Source of the DNA: Sciurus carolinensis | Taxonomy: Eukaryota > Chordata > Mammalia > Rodentia > Sciuridae | Assembly: GCF_902686445.1 (NCBI RefSeq) | Contig: NC_062229.1 | Location: 6,791,503-6,855,502, forward strand | Length of the DNA stretch: 64,000 nucleotides | Direction: 5' to 3' | In this document: piece after piece, positions 46,083 to 58,733 of the stretch | Position numbering within the stretch: position 1 is the first letter of the stretch | How the letters are laid out: each line of letters begins with the position of its first letter | Notes under the pieces: generated by a model | Told to the model about the DNA's origin: nothing | Database searches by the model: none | Seen by the model: the letters and a program-made list of their open reading frames with translations, nothing else | Position numbers and translations under genes: made by a program

Positions 46083-48785
46083 GTAATGAAATAGAAGAAG
46101 TCATCAATAGCCTACCAACAAAGAAAAGTCCAGGACCAGATGGGTTCTCAGCTGAGTTCTACAAAACCTTTAAAGAAGAGCTCATTCCAATACTTCTCAA
46201 AGTATTCCATAAAATAGAAGAGGAGGGAACCCTCCCAAACTCATTCTATGAAGTCAATATTACCCTGATACCTAAACCAGACAGAGACACATCGAGGAAA
46301 GAAAATTTCAGACCAATATCCTTAATGAACATTGACCAAAAATTCTCAACAAAATTTTAGCAAATCACATACAAAAACATATTAAAAAGATAGTGCACCA
46401 TGATCAGTGGGTTTCATCCCAGAGATGCAAGGTTGGTTCAACATCAGGAAATCAATAAATGTCATTCACCATATCAATAGACTTAAAGTCAAGAATCACA
46501 TGATTATTTCGATAGATGCATAAAAAGCATTTGATAAAATACAGCACCCCTTCATGCTCAAAACACTAGAAAAAAATAGGGATAGTGGGAACATTCCTTA
46601 ACATTGTAAAGGCCATCTACGTTAAGCCCATGGCTAATATCATGCTAAATGGTGAAAAACTGAAAGCATTCCCTCTAAAAACTGGAATAAGGCAGGGATG
46701 CCCTCTTTCACCACTTCTATTCAATATCGTCCTTGAAACTCTAGCCAGAGCAATTAGACAGACCAAAGAAATTAAAGGGATACGAATAGGAAAAGAAGAA
46801 CTCAAACTACCCCTATTTGCTGATGATATGATTGTATACTTAGAGGAACCAGGAAATTCCACCAGAAAACTTCTAGATCTCATAAGTGAATTCAGTAAAG
46901 TAGCGGGATATAAGATCAATGCACATAAATCTAAGGCATTTTTATACATAAGCGATGAATCTTCAGAAAGACAAATCAGGAAATCTACCCCATTCACAAT
47001 AGCTTCAAAAAAAATAAAATACTTCGGAAAGACCTCTACAATGAGAACTACAGAACACTAAACAAAGAAATTAAAGAAAACCTTAGAAGATGGAAAGATC
47101 TCCCATGTTCTTGGATAGGAAGAATTAATATTGTCAAAATGGCCATACTACCAAAAGTGCTATACAGATTCAATGCAATTCCAATTAAAATCCCAATGAT
47201 GTGCCTTACAGAAATAGAGCAAGCAATTATGAAATTCATCTGGAAGAATAAAAAACCCAGAATAGCTAAAGCAATCCTTGGCAGAAAGAGTGAAGCAGGG
47301 GGTATCGCAATAATAGATCTTCAACTCTACTACAAAGCAATAGTAACAAAAACGGCATGGTATTGGTATCAAAATAGAAAGGTGGATCAATGGTACAGAA
47401 TGGAGGACACGGACACAAACCCAAATAAATACAAGTTTCTCATACTAGACAAAGGTGCCAAAAATATGCAATGGAGAAAAGATAGCCTCTTCAACAAATG
47501 GTGCTGGGAGAATTGGAAATCCATATGTAACAGAATGAAACTAAACCCATATCTCTCACCATGCATGAAACTAAACTCAAAATGGATTAAGGATCTCGGA
47601 ATCAGACCAGAGACCTTGTATCTTATAGAAGAAAAAGTAGGTCCAGAGCTTCAAAATGTTGGTTTAGGACCAGACTTCCTCAACAGGACTCCCATAGCAC
47701 AAGAAATAAAAGGAAGAATTAATAACTGGGATAGATTCAAACTAAAAAGCTTTCTCTCAGCAAAGGAAACTATCAGCAAGGCAAAGAAAGAGCCTACAGA
47801 GTGGGAGAAAATCTTTGCCAATCATACATCAGATAGAGCACTAATCTCCAGAATCTATAAAGAACTCAAAAAACTCTACACCAAGAATGCAAATAATCCA
47901 ATTGACAAATGGGCTAAGGAAATGAATAGACACTTCACAGAAGAAGATCTACAAGCAATCAACAAACACATGGAAAAATGTTCAACATCTCTAGTAATAA
48001 GAGAAATGCAAATCAAAACCACCCTAAGATTCCATCTCACCCCAATTAGAATGGCGATTATCAAGAATACAAGCAACAACAGGTGTTGGCGAGGATGTGG
48101 GGAGAAAGGTACACTCATACATTGCTGGTGGGGCTGCAAATTAGTGCAGCCACTCTGGAAAGCAGTGTGGAGACTCCTTAGAAAACTTGGAATGGGACCA
48201 CCATTTGACCCAGCTATCCCACTCCTTGGCCTATACCCAAAGGACTTAAAATCAGCATATTACAGAGATACAGCCACATCAATGTTCATAGCTGCTCAGT
48301 TCACAATAGCCAGATTGTGGAACCAACCTAGATGTCCTTCAATTGATGAATGGATAAAGAAACTGTGGTATATATATACAATGGAATATTACTCAGCCAT
48401 AAAGAATGATAAAATTATGGCATTTGTAGGCAAATGGATGAAACTGGAGAATATCATGCTAAGTGAGATAAGCCAATCTCAAAAAACCAATGGACGAATG
48501 ATATGGCTAATAAGTGGATGATGACACATAATGGGGGGTGGGAGGGGTTAGTGTTAGGGTTAGAGTTAGGGTTAGGAAGGGGGGCAAGAATGGAGGAAGG
48601 AAGGACTGTATAGAGGGAAAAGAGGGGTGGGATTGGTGGGGGGGAAGGGGAAAAATAACAGAATAAATCAAGCAACATTACCCTATGTAAATTTATGATT
48701 ACACAAATAGTATGCCTTTATGCCATGGAGAAACAGAGAAACAACATGTATCCCATTTGTTTACAATAAAAAAAATTCTATACAA
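46083..48785 (+). mobile_element. 5'-truncated L1, ORF2 second half plus 3' UTR
   Basis: Starts in ORF2 before the [11 protein letters not shown] motif and ends in a poly(A) near 48775. Open pieces remain at 46585-47061 (FADD region intact) and 47139-48521 (460 codons to the ORF2 end). It is broken by TAA inside DAEKAFDKI (46519 area), small deletions near 46336 and 46405, and a deletion of about 22 nt near 47030. It is the same family as the full-length L1 and supplies the ancestral CGA codon at its stop site. The 3' UTR has gttagggttagagttagggt (48550 area) and a G-rich run. Confidence 0.93.
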
Positions 48786-49055
48786 AAAAAAAAACTGGAG
48801 GTTGTGACACATTTGTGCTTTATAAAATCAATTTGGCAGAGTGAGGTAATTCTTTTTTTCAGAAAAAGAAATAGAACAGAAATTGTGTGGGGGAGCGGTG
48901 ATAAAGGCGAGTATTAATTTATGAACTTGTTGCTAGCAGACACATCAGTTGCATTACTGAATATGCATTCCTGAGGGCTGGAGTGCATCCTGAGACCCAG
49001 TAAATATCCACATAAGGACAGGGCAAACTGCCATCTATGTGGCTGAATGCTGTAC

Positions 49056-49273
49056 CTGGGTGGTGTCCACTGCGATTTGTGTGAAGGCAGTTTGTGTCAG
49101 GGATACCCTTGGGCCCAACAGGTCTCATGTGTACATCCTCTCTTGCTTGTACTCTCTGCCGTGCTATACTTTCAGCTTTCCTTTGGACAGAACTGCTTTG
49201 TAACAAGAAGCATACCCTGATGGAGGAAGGAATTTTAATTCTCCATGTCGCCCTCCTCCAAGCAAAAAGAATA
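49056..49273 (-). pseudogene. RYR3-like exon: end of SPRY1 and linker
   Basis: Reads FLLGGGRHGELKFLPPSGYA then SCYKAVLSKGKLKV-stop-HGREYKQERMYT-stop-DLLGPRVSLTQTAFT then QIAVDTTQ, ending at a CAG|GTACAG donor. The RYR3 equivalents are [31 protein letters not shown] and REYKQERTYTRDLLGP-x-VSLTQAAF. One extra Gly codon and two stops (from GAG and CGA-type codons) are visible. The acceptor end is decayed. Confidence 0.9.
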
Positions 49274-49924
49274 TCAAGAAAGGATGCAGAGTAGAATCAA
49301 GTGCATCCTTAGTGATTGTGAAAGTGTTCTAATCAGCAAAATTAATAGTAGAGAATATTAGTGCAAAATTAACTTTGTCAGAAGCCATGTTATATCCCAA
49401 GTACCATCATAATGGCATCACTTTAGTATCCAAAATGCTCTAACAACAAAAGGCATGAGGGTATCACATCAATCCAATGACAAAACTTGGTCAGCATGCA
49501 TCTGTGGGTCAGGGAGACTCAACAGTCACTGAAGAAATAGCTAAAACCACCCACATCCTCCCCTCCTATGTAAATGAAGTGAAAGTTCATAGCAATAGGT
49601 CACTCAGTGTTCCAAGGTGCCCAAAGAATAAAAAGACAAAGAAAAGATACAATCTAAGTATTGATAGGCTGAAAAATACAGGGGTGGACTAGATGTGAGG
49701 TAATAACCACTCTCCAACACCCAATTTATGGATTAAATTCCTTCAAGTGGACTTGGGTTCCAATACCATCTGCTGAAGAAAGCAGGTAAATTTATTTCTT
49801 ATTGTTTTCCAATTACAACCCCAATAACTAAACTTTCTAAAATTTTTAAACATCATTTTCATCTAATTAAAAATAATTTCATCTGAGTTCCACTCAATGT
49901 TTTATTTATTTATCTAATTATTTA

Positions 49925-50010
49925 TTTATTTAGCGGTGCTGGGAATTTGAACCTAGGGCCTTGTGCTTGCGAGGCAAATACTCTACCAACTAAGCTATAC
50001 CCCAGCCCTC
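49925..50010 (-). mobile_element. ID-type SINE, minus strand
   Basis: On plus: gcggtgctgggaatttgaacc, then gggccttgtgcttgcgaggc, then ccaactaagctataccccag. The T-rich (TTTA)n tail side lies at 49898-49932. Confidence 0.85.
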
Positions 50011-51043
50011 AACAATGCATCAATGCAGATCAATATATCAATTTTGGGGGGCTCTCAACTTACAAAAATAAATACATTTTTTTGTTTTCCTTATAATTCC
50101 TTTTCTAACTACTTGTGTTTCACTTCCATGTTAAAAAGAAGAAAAAAGAGAAACCAATTAAGTGAGGAGATACAAAAGCTTTAAAGCAAATTGAAAGCTT
50201 ATAGAAATAAATACAATTTCATTAAATATATCAGACTATGTCATTGGTACATGGACTACTCTGTACTTCTTCAATATGGTGTTCTGAAACTAGGACTTAT
50301 TCCTGGGAGGAGCATTGTAAATGAAAGAATAACCAAAATAAACAATGGCCAGCAGGAATGAGATAGAAATATGCAGATTCAGGTGGACAACAGGGTGACC
50401 CCTTGTTAGATCACCCAAGAACATCATAATGATCTTGACCATGATCATCTAACTCAAGATGATGTTAGATCATCATGTTCTCAAGATTTCTCTGTGAACT
50501 CTAAGGAATGCAGTTTTAGTTTGTTTCCCTCTGGTAATAGCAAAAATGAAGAAGCAGCTAAAGGAAACCACCTTGACACAGTTGGTCACAGGCAGAGAAT
50601 TTACCACTGAAACAGGTGGAGGAGACATGTGTTCACAACAGAAATGGCATTGAATTTCTCTAGAATGAAGTGGGTTGAGGTAGGACAGGGGATCAGGTGG
50701 GAAAAAAGGAAACAGTGAAAATAAATATGAAAAAGTGGTATTTTAATGGCATCATTCATTTCCCTTTAATAGTACAATAGTCTTAAGAAACAAATCTGAA
50801 ATATTTTAGGATGTTGGTTGGATGCAGTTGTTACTACCCAGAGTTAAATGGGGGAACAGGTGGACAAAGCCCCGACCTCCTGAGATTCCCTCTTGAGTGA
50901 ACCTTACCTCTTTCAAGGAACTGGCCAAACACTATGCCAGGAGGGAGGAACAAAAGTTAGAGAAGAAGGGTGGTTCCATGGCAGAGCCTTCTGTGAAAGT
51001 TTGAGAAGTGAGGGGAGAAACAGATCAGAAAACAGAGTCATAC

Positions 51044-51242
51044 CAACTTTATTTCTGCAGAGAAATTAATAACTGGAAAGAAGAGACCAAAATTGTTGAA
51101 ATTCTCAAACATTCCTTGAACAGGTTGTCCATTAATTTGGAATGGGATGCTTAGGGCATTTGGATCTAAACAGAAACTCAAGACATCATTAGTTCTCAAC
51201 ACAGGTACTGGTTTGGTGAACTTACAGTGTGAGCAGAACAAC
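51044..51242 (-). pseudogene. RYR3-like exon: middle of SPRY1
   Basis: A good acceptor (ttcctcttttacaag) precedes C-S-A-H-TVSSPNQYL. A one-base shift then gives LRTNDVLSFCLDPNALSIPF and QINGQPVQGMFENFN then NFGLFFPVINFSAEIK. The family has TVSSPNQHLLRTDDVISCCLDL and QPVQGMFENFN-x-DGLFFPV-x-SFSAG. The donor GTATGA follows. The first codon completes the split Gly codon of the 55981-56219 exon, so the exon phase is preserved. Confidence 0.92.
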
Positions 51243-52357
51243 CTTGTAAAAGAGGAACATTAAGGAATATAACATATTTTCATCTCAGAGCATTCAGGCA
51301 GTGACAAAGCAATGCACAATGCTAGAATGGACTCAACCTATCATGACATGCTAAACTCTTGGTAATGAAAAAAAATTTTTGATTTTTCAGGACCCAGGCT
51401 GCCTTGTTAGAAAATGGACAGTCCAACACACAGAAATGTCTCCATGAAGCTGGAAGATCTTTGCTGCAGAAATTATCTTAGAGTAAACACCATAATGATG
51501 CTATGGGACATTTTGCAGGAAAAGATCCAACTTGAAATAACTACCTTGTCACTTGGTCGGAGCAACCTTCAGCAAATATCACCTCCCCGAACCTCAAATT
51601 GTATGATCAAAACACCAAATACCATCACCCTTTAGAATTGCCATGATGATTAAATTAGTGGTTTAAAGTATCAGCCTCAGGCACACCAGACACCACTTGT
51701 CAGGTTCTTTTTCAAATATCATGTTCCCTTTGATTTTTATAAATTCAAAATAAAATTTTATCAAGTTAATGAAAAAAGAAAGTGTGATAATTATTTCTTG
51801 CAGTGTATTGATTAAAGGGAGGTGATATGCTATTTGGTTTGTTTTACAATTTATCTCACTGGAATCTTGCTTGACATCTTGAGCACAGCAGGATACAATT
51901 AGAGACAGGAAAACAGAATTTGATAAATGCTCTTCTTCCCCCTGGTCAATCAATGCTCAGGCTATTCTGACTACATCAAGACTTTTTTTTAATTAGTCCT
52001 AAGGGCTCACTGGAAAAAGGGAGGCAGGATTTACCCAAATCCACAGACTGCCCAACACAAACAGATCTCTACTGAGTAAAAACTAAAACGGATCCAAGAC
52101 ATGTGCTTTGTATTTTTAGGCTACCTCTTCTTACCTACCGCATACCAAAATTTTCACCAAGAACATTTTTCAAAGCCAAGAACATTATTTCACCAATAAT
52201 TGAAGAATTAGGCAACAAAATCACTATAAAGTGGTTCTCTCAGAATTCCCCAATTGTAATAAAGGCAGCTTTGAAAATTTATGTAGTAGCAACACAGCTC
52301 ATGGAAAAGACCTATTTCTATGTCAGTAGAGTTGCATTTAATAAAAATGTCATTTTA
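51243..52357. other. Intron of the RYR3-like pseudogene
   Basis: No repeat or exon recognised up to the target duplication at 52343-52357. Confidence 0.4.
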
Positions 52358-53592
52358 TAGACAGGCAGACCAATGGTACAGACTAGAAGACACAGAGATG
52401 AACCCACATAAATATAGTCAACTCATATTAAACAAAGGAGACAAAAACTTACAATGGAGAAAAGATAGCCTGTTCAACAAATGGTGCTGGGAAAACTGGA
52501 AATCCATATGCAGTAAAATGAAATTAAACCTCTATCTCTAACCCTGCACAGAACTCAACTCAAAATGGATCAAGAAATTAGGAATTAGACCAGAGACCCT
52601 GCAACAAATAGAAGAAAAAGTAGGCCTGAATCTTTATCATGTTGGCTTAGGACCAGACTTCCTTAACAAGACTCCTAAAGCACAAGACATCAAAGCAAGA
52701 ATCAATAAATGGGATGGATTCAAACTATAAAGCTTTCTCTCAGCAAAGGAAATAATAATGTGAAAAACAGAGCCTACAGAGTGGGAGAAAATCTTTTCTA
52801 CATGCACTTCAGATAGAGCACTTATCTCCAAAATTTATAAAGAACTTACAAAACTTTACACCTAAAATACAAAGAGCCCAATCAATAACTGGACCGAGGT
52901 ACTGGACAGACACTTTTCAGATGACGACATTTAAGTGATTAATAAATATGTGAAAAAGTGTTCAACATCTCTAGTAAATTAGAGAAATGTGAATTAAAAC
53001 AACTCTAAGATTTCATCTTACTCCAATTAGAATGACTATTATCAAGAACACAAACAATAATAGATGTTGGCGTGGATGTGGGGAAAAAGGCAAACTTTTA
53101 CATTGATGGTAGAGTTGCAAAGTGGTACAGCCACTCTAGAAAGTGCCCTTCAACAGATGAATGGATAAAGAAACTGTGGTATATATGCACAATGGAATAT
53201 TATTTGGCCTTAAAGAATAATATTATGGCATTTTCCAATAAATAAATGGAATTGGAGAATATCATGCTAAGTGAAATAAGCCAATCCAAAAAAATCAAAG
53301 GCCAAATGTTTTATCTGATAAATGGATGAGGATATATAATGGGGGGGGGTGGTGAGAGAGGTAAGAATGGAGGAACTTTAGATTATGTAGAAGGAAATGA
53401 GAGGGGGGAATAAAAATTCACGGAACAAGACAAACATTGTTACCCTATGTACATGTACATTACCCTATGATTACACAAATGGTATGAATCTACATTGTGT
53501 ATAGTCATAGAAATGAAATGATGTACCCCATTGTGTGTATAATGAATCAAAATGCAGTCTGTAAAAAATAAATAAAATAAAATAAATAAATA
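52358..53592 (+). mobile_element. 5'-truncated older L1 with target duplication
   Basis: ORF2 C-terminal third and 3' UTR, starting at the [19 protein letters not shown] region. It is decayed by stops and indels and ends in (AAAT)n. Flanked by aaaaatgtcatttta (52343-52357) and aaaaatgttatttta (53593-53607). Its 3' UTR lacks the TTAGGG-like units of the two younger copies. Confidence 0.9.
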
Positions 53593-53607
53593 AAAATGTT
53601 ATTTTAA

Positions 53608-55980
53608 CTGTTCTTACTATAGTCAAAACAAGTGTGTACTATACTCCAAATATATCGCTCAGTTTAAGGGGCATTATTAAACTAATAATACTAATAGCTA
53701 TCTAACTATCACCAAGGTAAAGTGTTCTGCAATATCTGAGGCAGACAGGAAAAGACCATAGTGAGTCACCTGAGGTCTACAGTGTCAACAGCACTCAGTG
53801 CTGGGCCACTTGGCAGCATTTACAGTTGCATCTAAGTCAACCCATACTGGATCAACGAGAATGACAAGGCCGTTCTCTGCATTAGCCAGGAAGGAAGATA
53901 ACTGCAGTGAGTGGGAAACCCAGAACTGCTGCATGACATTGCTCCATGCTTCCTCTAAACAGAAATTCCCTGCAAGCACCAAGATTTCTCACACCTGTGC
54001 TCTTTCAAACATCTGGAATGCCCAAAGAGCAACACTACACAATGTTTAAATTAGAATAAGTGGAAACACAGCTCCAAGCTGTGACTTTTGGGCCAAATCC
54101 TGGTGCCAAGGAACATCTCTACTCCCATCACAAAATGTTCACTTACAAGCAAACATTTTGTCTCCTAAAAGTAACCAACATTTGACAATTTAGATTCTAC
54201 ATCAACCACTGAAAATAAAGTAACAGAAGATTAAGCCCTGAAAAAGTGTTCTGAACTACTAGGAATTAGCCCTAGGAAATGCAGACTCCGGACGTGGCTC
54301 TGTGGAATATGAATCTGAAGCTAGCAAAGCATGGGAGAGAATGTGTCCTTCAATGAGGGCAAAATGTAGTTTCTTGCCTTTTTAAAATATATGGACGAAT
54401 ATTTTCTCTTCATAAAAAAGTTTCAAGATAATTTTATCCCAGAATTCCAGAACCTCCCATCCTTCCTTTGCCATGTCCTGTCACTGAAATGTTTTCTCAT
54501 TCTTATTGTTCTATTTAATGGACACTCTGTAATAAAAGGTATAATGCACCCAACTCAGTTCCCTAAGCACCAGATTCTTTCAATGTCTTTAAAGGAAAAA
54601 CTTCAAACTGAATGCAATACCAAAAATGGTGAAATGTGAGGTTAAAGCAAACAAGCAACTCTGCATCATCCCATCATAGCAGTTTTTCCCTCTAATCTCT
54701 GCCTAATAAGGAAACAGCATTCACCTGCCCAAGTGCCTATTTCCTGCAAAGCCACACTGGAGCTAGAAAGAGAAGACCTGAAGGACAGAGTTGCAGTATA
54801 TTTAAAAATAGACATTAGCCCTGCTTTAGTTTGGACAGGTCTTTAAAGTTAATGCTCTTTGCTTCAGGGTGGTCTACAGGAAATTTTACCATGGGAATAA
54901 GGTACTATGGCAGTCATCTTACTGGGTACTGGCAATCCATGCCTCTGTGAGGACCCTGACCACATGCCTAGATAGATGAACATGCCCAGATAGACTCAGT
55001 TTTATGTCTTCCAGATAACAGACTCTGAATAAAGGAGAAGAAAGGCATTGAATAAAGGAGGAAATCAGTAGCTATTTCTCTGAAACAACTATATGCAGTC
55101 CTTTCACTTTACAAACTCATTACCATAAAGGCAGATTCAGTTGACTTTAACTTTTAAATTTCTTTTCATAAGCTATTATACCTATACAACATTATTAAAT
55201 GAATAACACTTGCAACCACAAGACCAAGTTCAGCTTTTTGTAACTTAACTTCCCATATCTTCTAAACACTAAATGCTTTGAAAAATGTTTCAGGGTCATA
55301 GCAGCCCTGTATTCTACACATAGCTCTATAAACACAAGCATGTGTCTGCAGAATCCAGATGAACTCTAGCATCTAAAAAGCATCTAGGTTAATCAAGAGC
55401 CAGACATTTAAATCAACCAAATTATACCTCATTATGAACCAGAGAAAGGAATATTATTTTATAATGTGTAGTACTGATTTTCAATATATACTTAACCAAC
55501 AGAACTGGAAGCTGGTAAAATGAACTATACATTTATCTTCAATCCTTTCTACCCTTTCCAAGAGAAGATTTATTTCATCATGAACATACTCCTCAGGCAG
55601 TATCATGCAGATTTCTGATTCCTTCCTCTACCTTATCTTGTGGGAGGCTGAATTCAACTATTTTTTTCAATTACTTTCCAGAGTCTGTGTGTTGTGCTCT
55701 ACATATTGGAAACTAAACTCTACACATAGTAGTTAAAGTAAGTTGGAAACACAGGTTTTTGCAGTTCACTCATACATCGGAATGCTGCTTTTAAAATACA
55801 ACTATAAATATAGTTGTTTTCTTTTTCTCTAGTAAAATTTTGCTTTTCACCACTCTTATTCACTGCATCAATGTTAAGTTTCTGAATAATATATCCCTGA
55901 CAGAAGCAGCACCAATAGCATTCAGACATGCACAGCAGGGTTACATGTTGTCCATCAAGAAAGAAATGGGAGGTGCTCAC
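53608..55980. other. Intron of the RYR3-like pseudogene
   Basis: No exon or nameable repeat. The minus-strand frame at 53785-53982 does not match any RYR segment. Confidence 0.4.
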
Positions 55981-56219
55981 CTGACCAGAAATGGAAGTTG
56001 TCAAATTCATGGAAGAGGACATCACCAATACCACTGCAACTACACTCTTTGACCCCTCAAGGGTAGGGAAGGTACCCCTTGGTGGATGCCTAGCCCACTT
56101 GCAGGTGACTTGCTTCTGCTGTGAAAAAGGGCTCAGTGTGGTCTGTCATGAGCTCATAGTACCACTTCTTACAGTGATCAGACCCTTCACTGATACCCAG
56201 GAAGATGTTGGGCCTCATA
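55981..56219 (-). pseudogene. RYR3-like exon: first part of SPRY1
   Basis: The acceptor (ctcttccaag) precedes MRPNIFLGISEGSDHCKKWY then YELMTDHTEPFFTAEASHLQ-VG, then a TAG in place of Trp. It continues ASTKGYLPYP, a TGA in the Gly run, CSGIGDVLFHEFDNFHFWSG and a G|GTGAGC donor. The family pattern is IRPNIFLGVAEGS-x-KKWYFEL, LTAEPTHLRVGWA, and GVGDDLYSYGFDGLHLWSG. Two stops disable it. Confidence 0.92.
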
Positions 56220-56989
56220 CTTGGAAGAGAGGGGAAGAGCATGTGAGCCAAGGCTGGTTCTCTCCCCTATGTCCTGGGCATCTCACTGCTCTGGTCCTCA
56301 GTTCTGCTTCCCTAGGGGGCCACTGTAATGAGTCTCCTTCACTGCTACAGAGAGGTTAAAACAGGCAGAAAAAAACAGTCTCCCAGCTCACCTTCAGGGA
56401 AAGGTGCTTGCTTTTTTGGCCTACTGGACAATGTCACTCAAGGGTCTAGAATTACATCTTATTTGCTTTACATAAATATTTTGAATCATTAATTAAATAT
56501 AAGTCTCAAAGTGGGGCAGCAGGCTTCTGGAAATGATGGGGTTGTTATTAACCCAGGACACACAGACAGTTTCCTGGCTGAGCTTCACATCACACAGGTG
56601 TGAGGTGGAAGCAGGTCTGCCTATCCTTCATGAAAAACCCAAAGTGACAAGTAGTGGCTGTTCCTTCCATGCCCTGATATGAACTGAAGAATTTTAGCAA
56701 TTTGTACATAATTCTTTTTACTCTGCAGTTGCCCCAGGCATTAGCGATGGTCTCAGAAAATATCACTCATTAAGGTAAGTCTCTAATATAAGGAAGCCTT
56801 AAACCAATCCTGTTCAAACAATACAGTGCAGGATACACAACTCAACATCTTTGTTTAAAGTACAATGAAGTAGCGTGTCTCTCACAAGCACTGCCTGAAG
56901 CTGGAGTCGCTGTCACCACAAGGAGTATTTTTTTGATTGTGAAATGTGGTGTTGATTATGTTTATTTCTGGGGATTGGAAAGGTGATGG

Positions 56990-57175
56990 TGACAGGGCAT
57001 GGCAGTTAAGAGTTGGGTCTGGAGGTGGACCCGATTACTACCCTCCAGTTCTGTGCTCCTCACCTACTATCTGGAGGTAGAGCCCAGGAAGAAATGCACA
57101 CACACACACAATACTGATAGTGTAGAGCATGTGGCATAGTGGCTGGCACGTTACACTCAGTGAACATTAGATTCA
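56990..57175 (+). mobile_element. MIR SINE (decayed)
   Basis: catggcagttaagagttggg, then tctggaggtggacc, then tcctcacctactatctgg, and the end ggctggcacgttacactcag resemble MIR in order. Confidence 0.5.
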
Positions 57176-57623
57176 TTGAAAGGCAGATCTCACTGTAGAT
57201 GCCATTTCATTGGCTATTTGTGGAACTTACTGTGTTTCAGACTTCCTTTTATCCTATATAGTGGGTGCCTCAGAGTGATATTAAAGGCTAATATTTTTGG
57301 TCATACTGTAAGAAGGCATAACATAATTATATTCTACTATATCCCTGTTTATTTGTCAGTCTGCTCCTGAAGGTATCAGCAAGAATCCATTACACATGAA
57401 CATGAACAGAAGCTCTTATACATGTTTGTGATAAATCCATATTTTATTTGCTCCATCTATTATCATTATCCCACCCTCTTGGTAGAAAACAATACTTACA
57501 CTGTTCACCAGGGAAATACACTAAAAATCCTAATAAAACAGACCGTCTATTTTTGGCTACAGAGCTGAACTAAGAGTTTTTCCTCCATGTAACCTATTCA
57601 TGACATTGTCCATCTGAATTTAC

Positions 57624-57754
57624 CTGCTAACATGATTCACAAGATGGGTCTGCAGTAAAAGATCACATCCTGGCAGGACAAGTCACTGATGAGATGCTGG
57701 TTAGACTGGATGGTAACAACAAGGAAAACATAGTGAACAGAAGACAACCAGGAC
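57624..57754 (-). pseudogene. RYR3-like exon: end of the N-terminal solenoid
   Basis: The acceptor (ttttctttcag) precedes VLVVFCSLCFPC. A shift then gives VTIQSNQHLISD, and a second shift LLQTHLVNHVS, before an AG|GTAAAT donor. The family has [28 protein letters not shown] and LLLQTRLINDVTS. Weaker than the other exons, but order, phase and splice sites agree. Confidence 0.75.
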
Positions 57755-58733
57755 CTGAAAGAAAAGTCAAGTCAAACCGAGTCTAGCTGGCCTCAGATCC
57801 AGGTACCAGTAGCACCTTCCAGGAAGCAAACCCACCCCCAGCTACATCTGACTCAGCCATTTTAACACACAGTGGTCATCTTTCTGGTTTTCCAACCTCC
57901 CCTCACACACAAATTGAAAGCTTTTGATGTCCCTACTGACATGATGAAGAAACACTGATGTGTATTACCCACCAACCACTGAGATGAGAAACACTTAGGA
58001 AAAATTCAAGATATCTTTGAAAAGCTATTCTAAAATATATTTTCTTTTTTTCATTTAACTAGTACATGAAAACATTAAGATTTTACATATTTTGGAGTAC
58101 CTACAGGTATACACTGTGTGCAGTTAAAATGGGGCAAACATTTCTATCCCCAGAAACATGTATCATTTCCTTGTGGTGGAGACGTTCAAAGGCTTTCTTC
58201 TAGTTTCCTGAAACATACAGAACACTATTGCCACACTCTAAATAGTTCCAGAATTCGTTCACAAAAGTAAAATGGTTTACTTACTTTAACTTACTTTAGG
58301 ATTTCTCCCCTGCTTATCTGAAAGTAAGATAATGTATTTAATATGTCTTTAATAGCATGTAGCACTTCTAGACTCTCCACTAACACACAGTGCTGAACTT
58401 CAAGAACACCTAAGGATAAAACAGGGAAAATGTGACTGGTCAACCCTCAGGGACTTTCCTCCCTTTATATTTGATGAGCTGTGTTCACTCTCTTCCATAT
58501 AGAACTACTCTGTGCTCAATGTGTTTGCTACAGGGAACTGTAAAAGGTGAGAGATGGCATTTGCAAGAAGGGACTGATAACCAAAAATGATACAATTGCT
58601 GAGGAAGAAAAAGCCAAAACCCTAAGATGGAGTTAAGTGAGAAGACTGGTGATTCCACCAGGAGAAATATCAAGGAAATCCAACCATCACACACAACCCC
58701 ACCAGGCCAAGCAAGAAAGGAAGGATGGAGGCC
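57755..58733. other. Sequence upstream of the last recognised RYR3-like exon
   Basis: No further RYR exon recognised here or further right. No other feature seen. Confidence 0.4.

Larger units (their letters stand above)
40586..57754 (-). pseudogene. Unprocessed ryanodine-receptor pseudogene (RYR3-like), six exons
   Basis: Six exon-sized blocks on the minus strand, in the order of the protein from high to low coordinate: 57624-57754, 55981-56219, 51044-51242, 49056-49273, 42795-42955, 40586-40730. Most have recognisable splice signals and introns of 2-6 kb, so this is a DNA-level duplicate, not a retrocopy. They cover roughly residues 550-1020 of the intracellular calcium-release channel: the end of the solenoid, SPRY1, and repeat 2 of the repeat 1/2 domain. 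One exon (repeat 1) is missing. Residues such as TVSSPNQ, REYKQER and YQLTSGYKP point to RYR3 over RYR1/RYR2, from my knowledge of the family. At least seven in-frame stops and three frameshifts rule out function. No other RYR exons were found in the window. Confidence 0.9.

Noticed and set aside
48540..48580. Interstitial telomere repeat
   Set aside because: The TTAGGG-like units are part of the L1 3' UTR and recur at the same place in the other young L1 copy.
53785..53982. 65-codon minus-strand frame with an LVDPVWVDLDATVNA stretch
   Set aside because: Looks protein-like by eye but matches no RYR segment and sits between two assigned exons; treated as chance.
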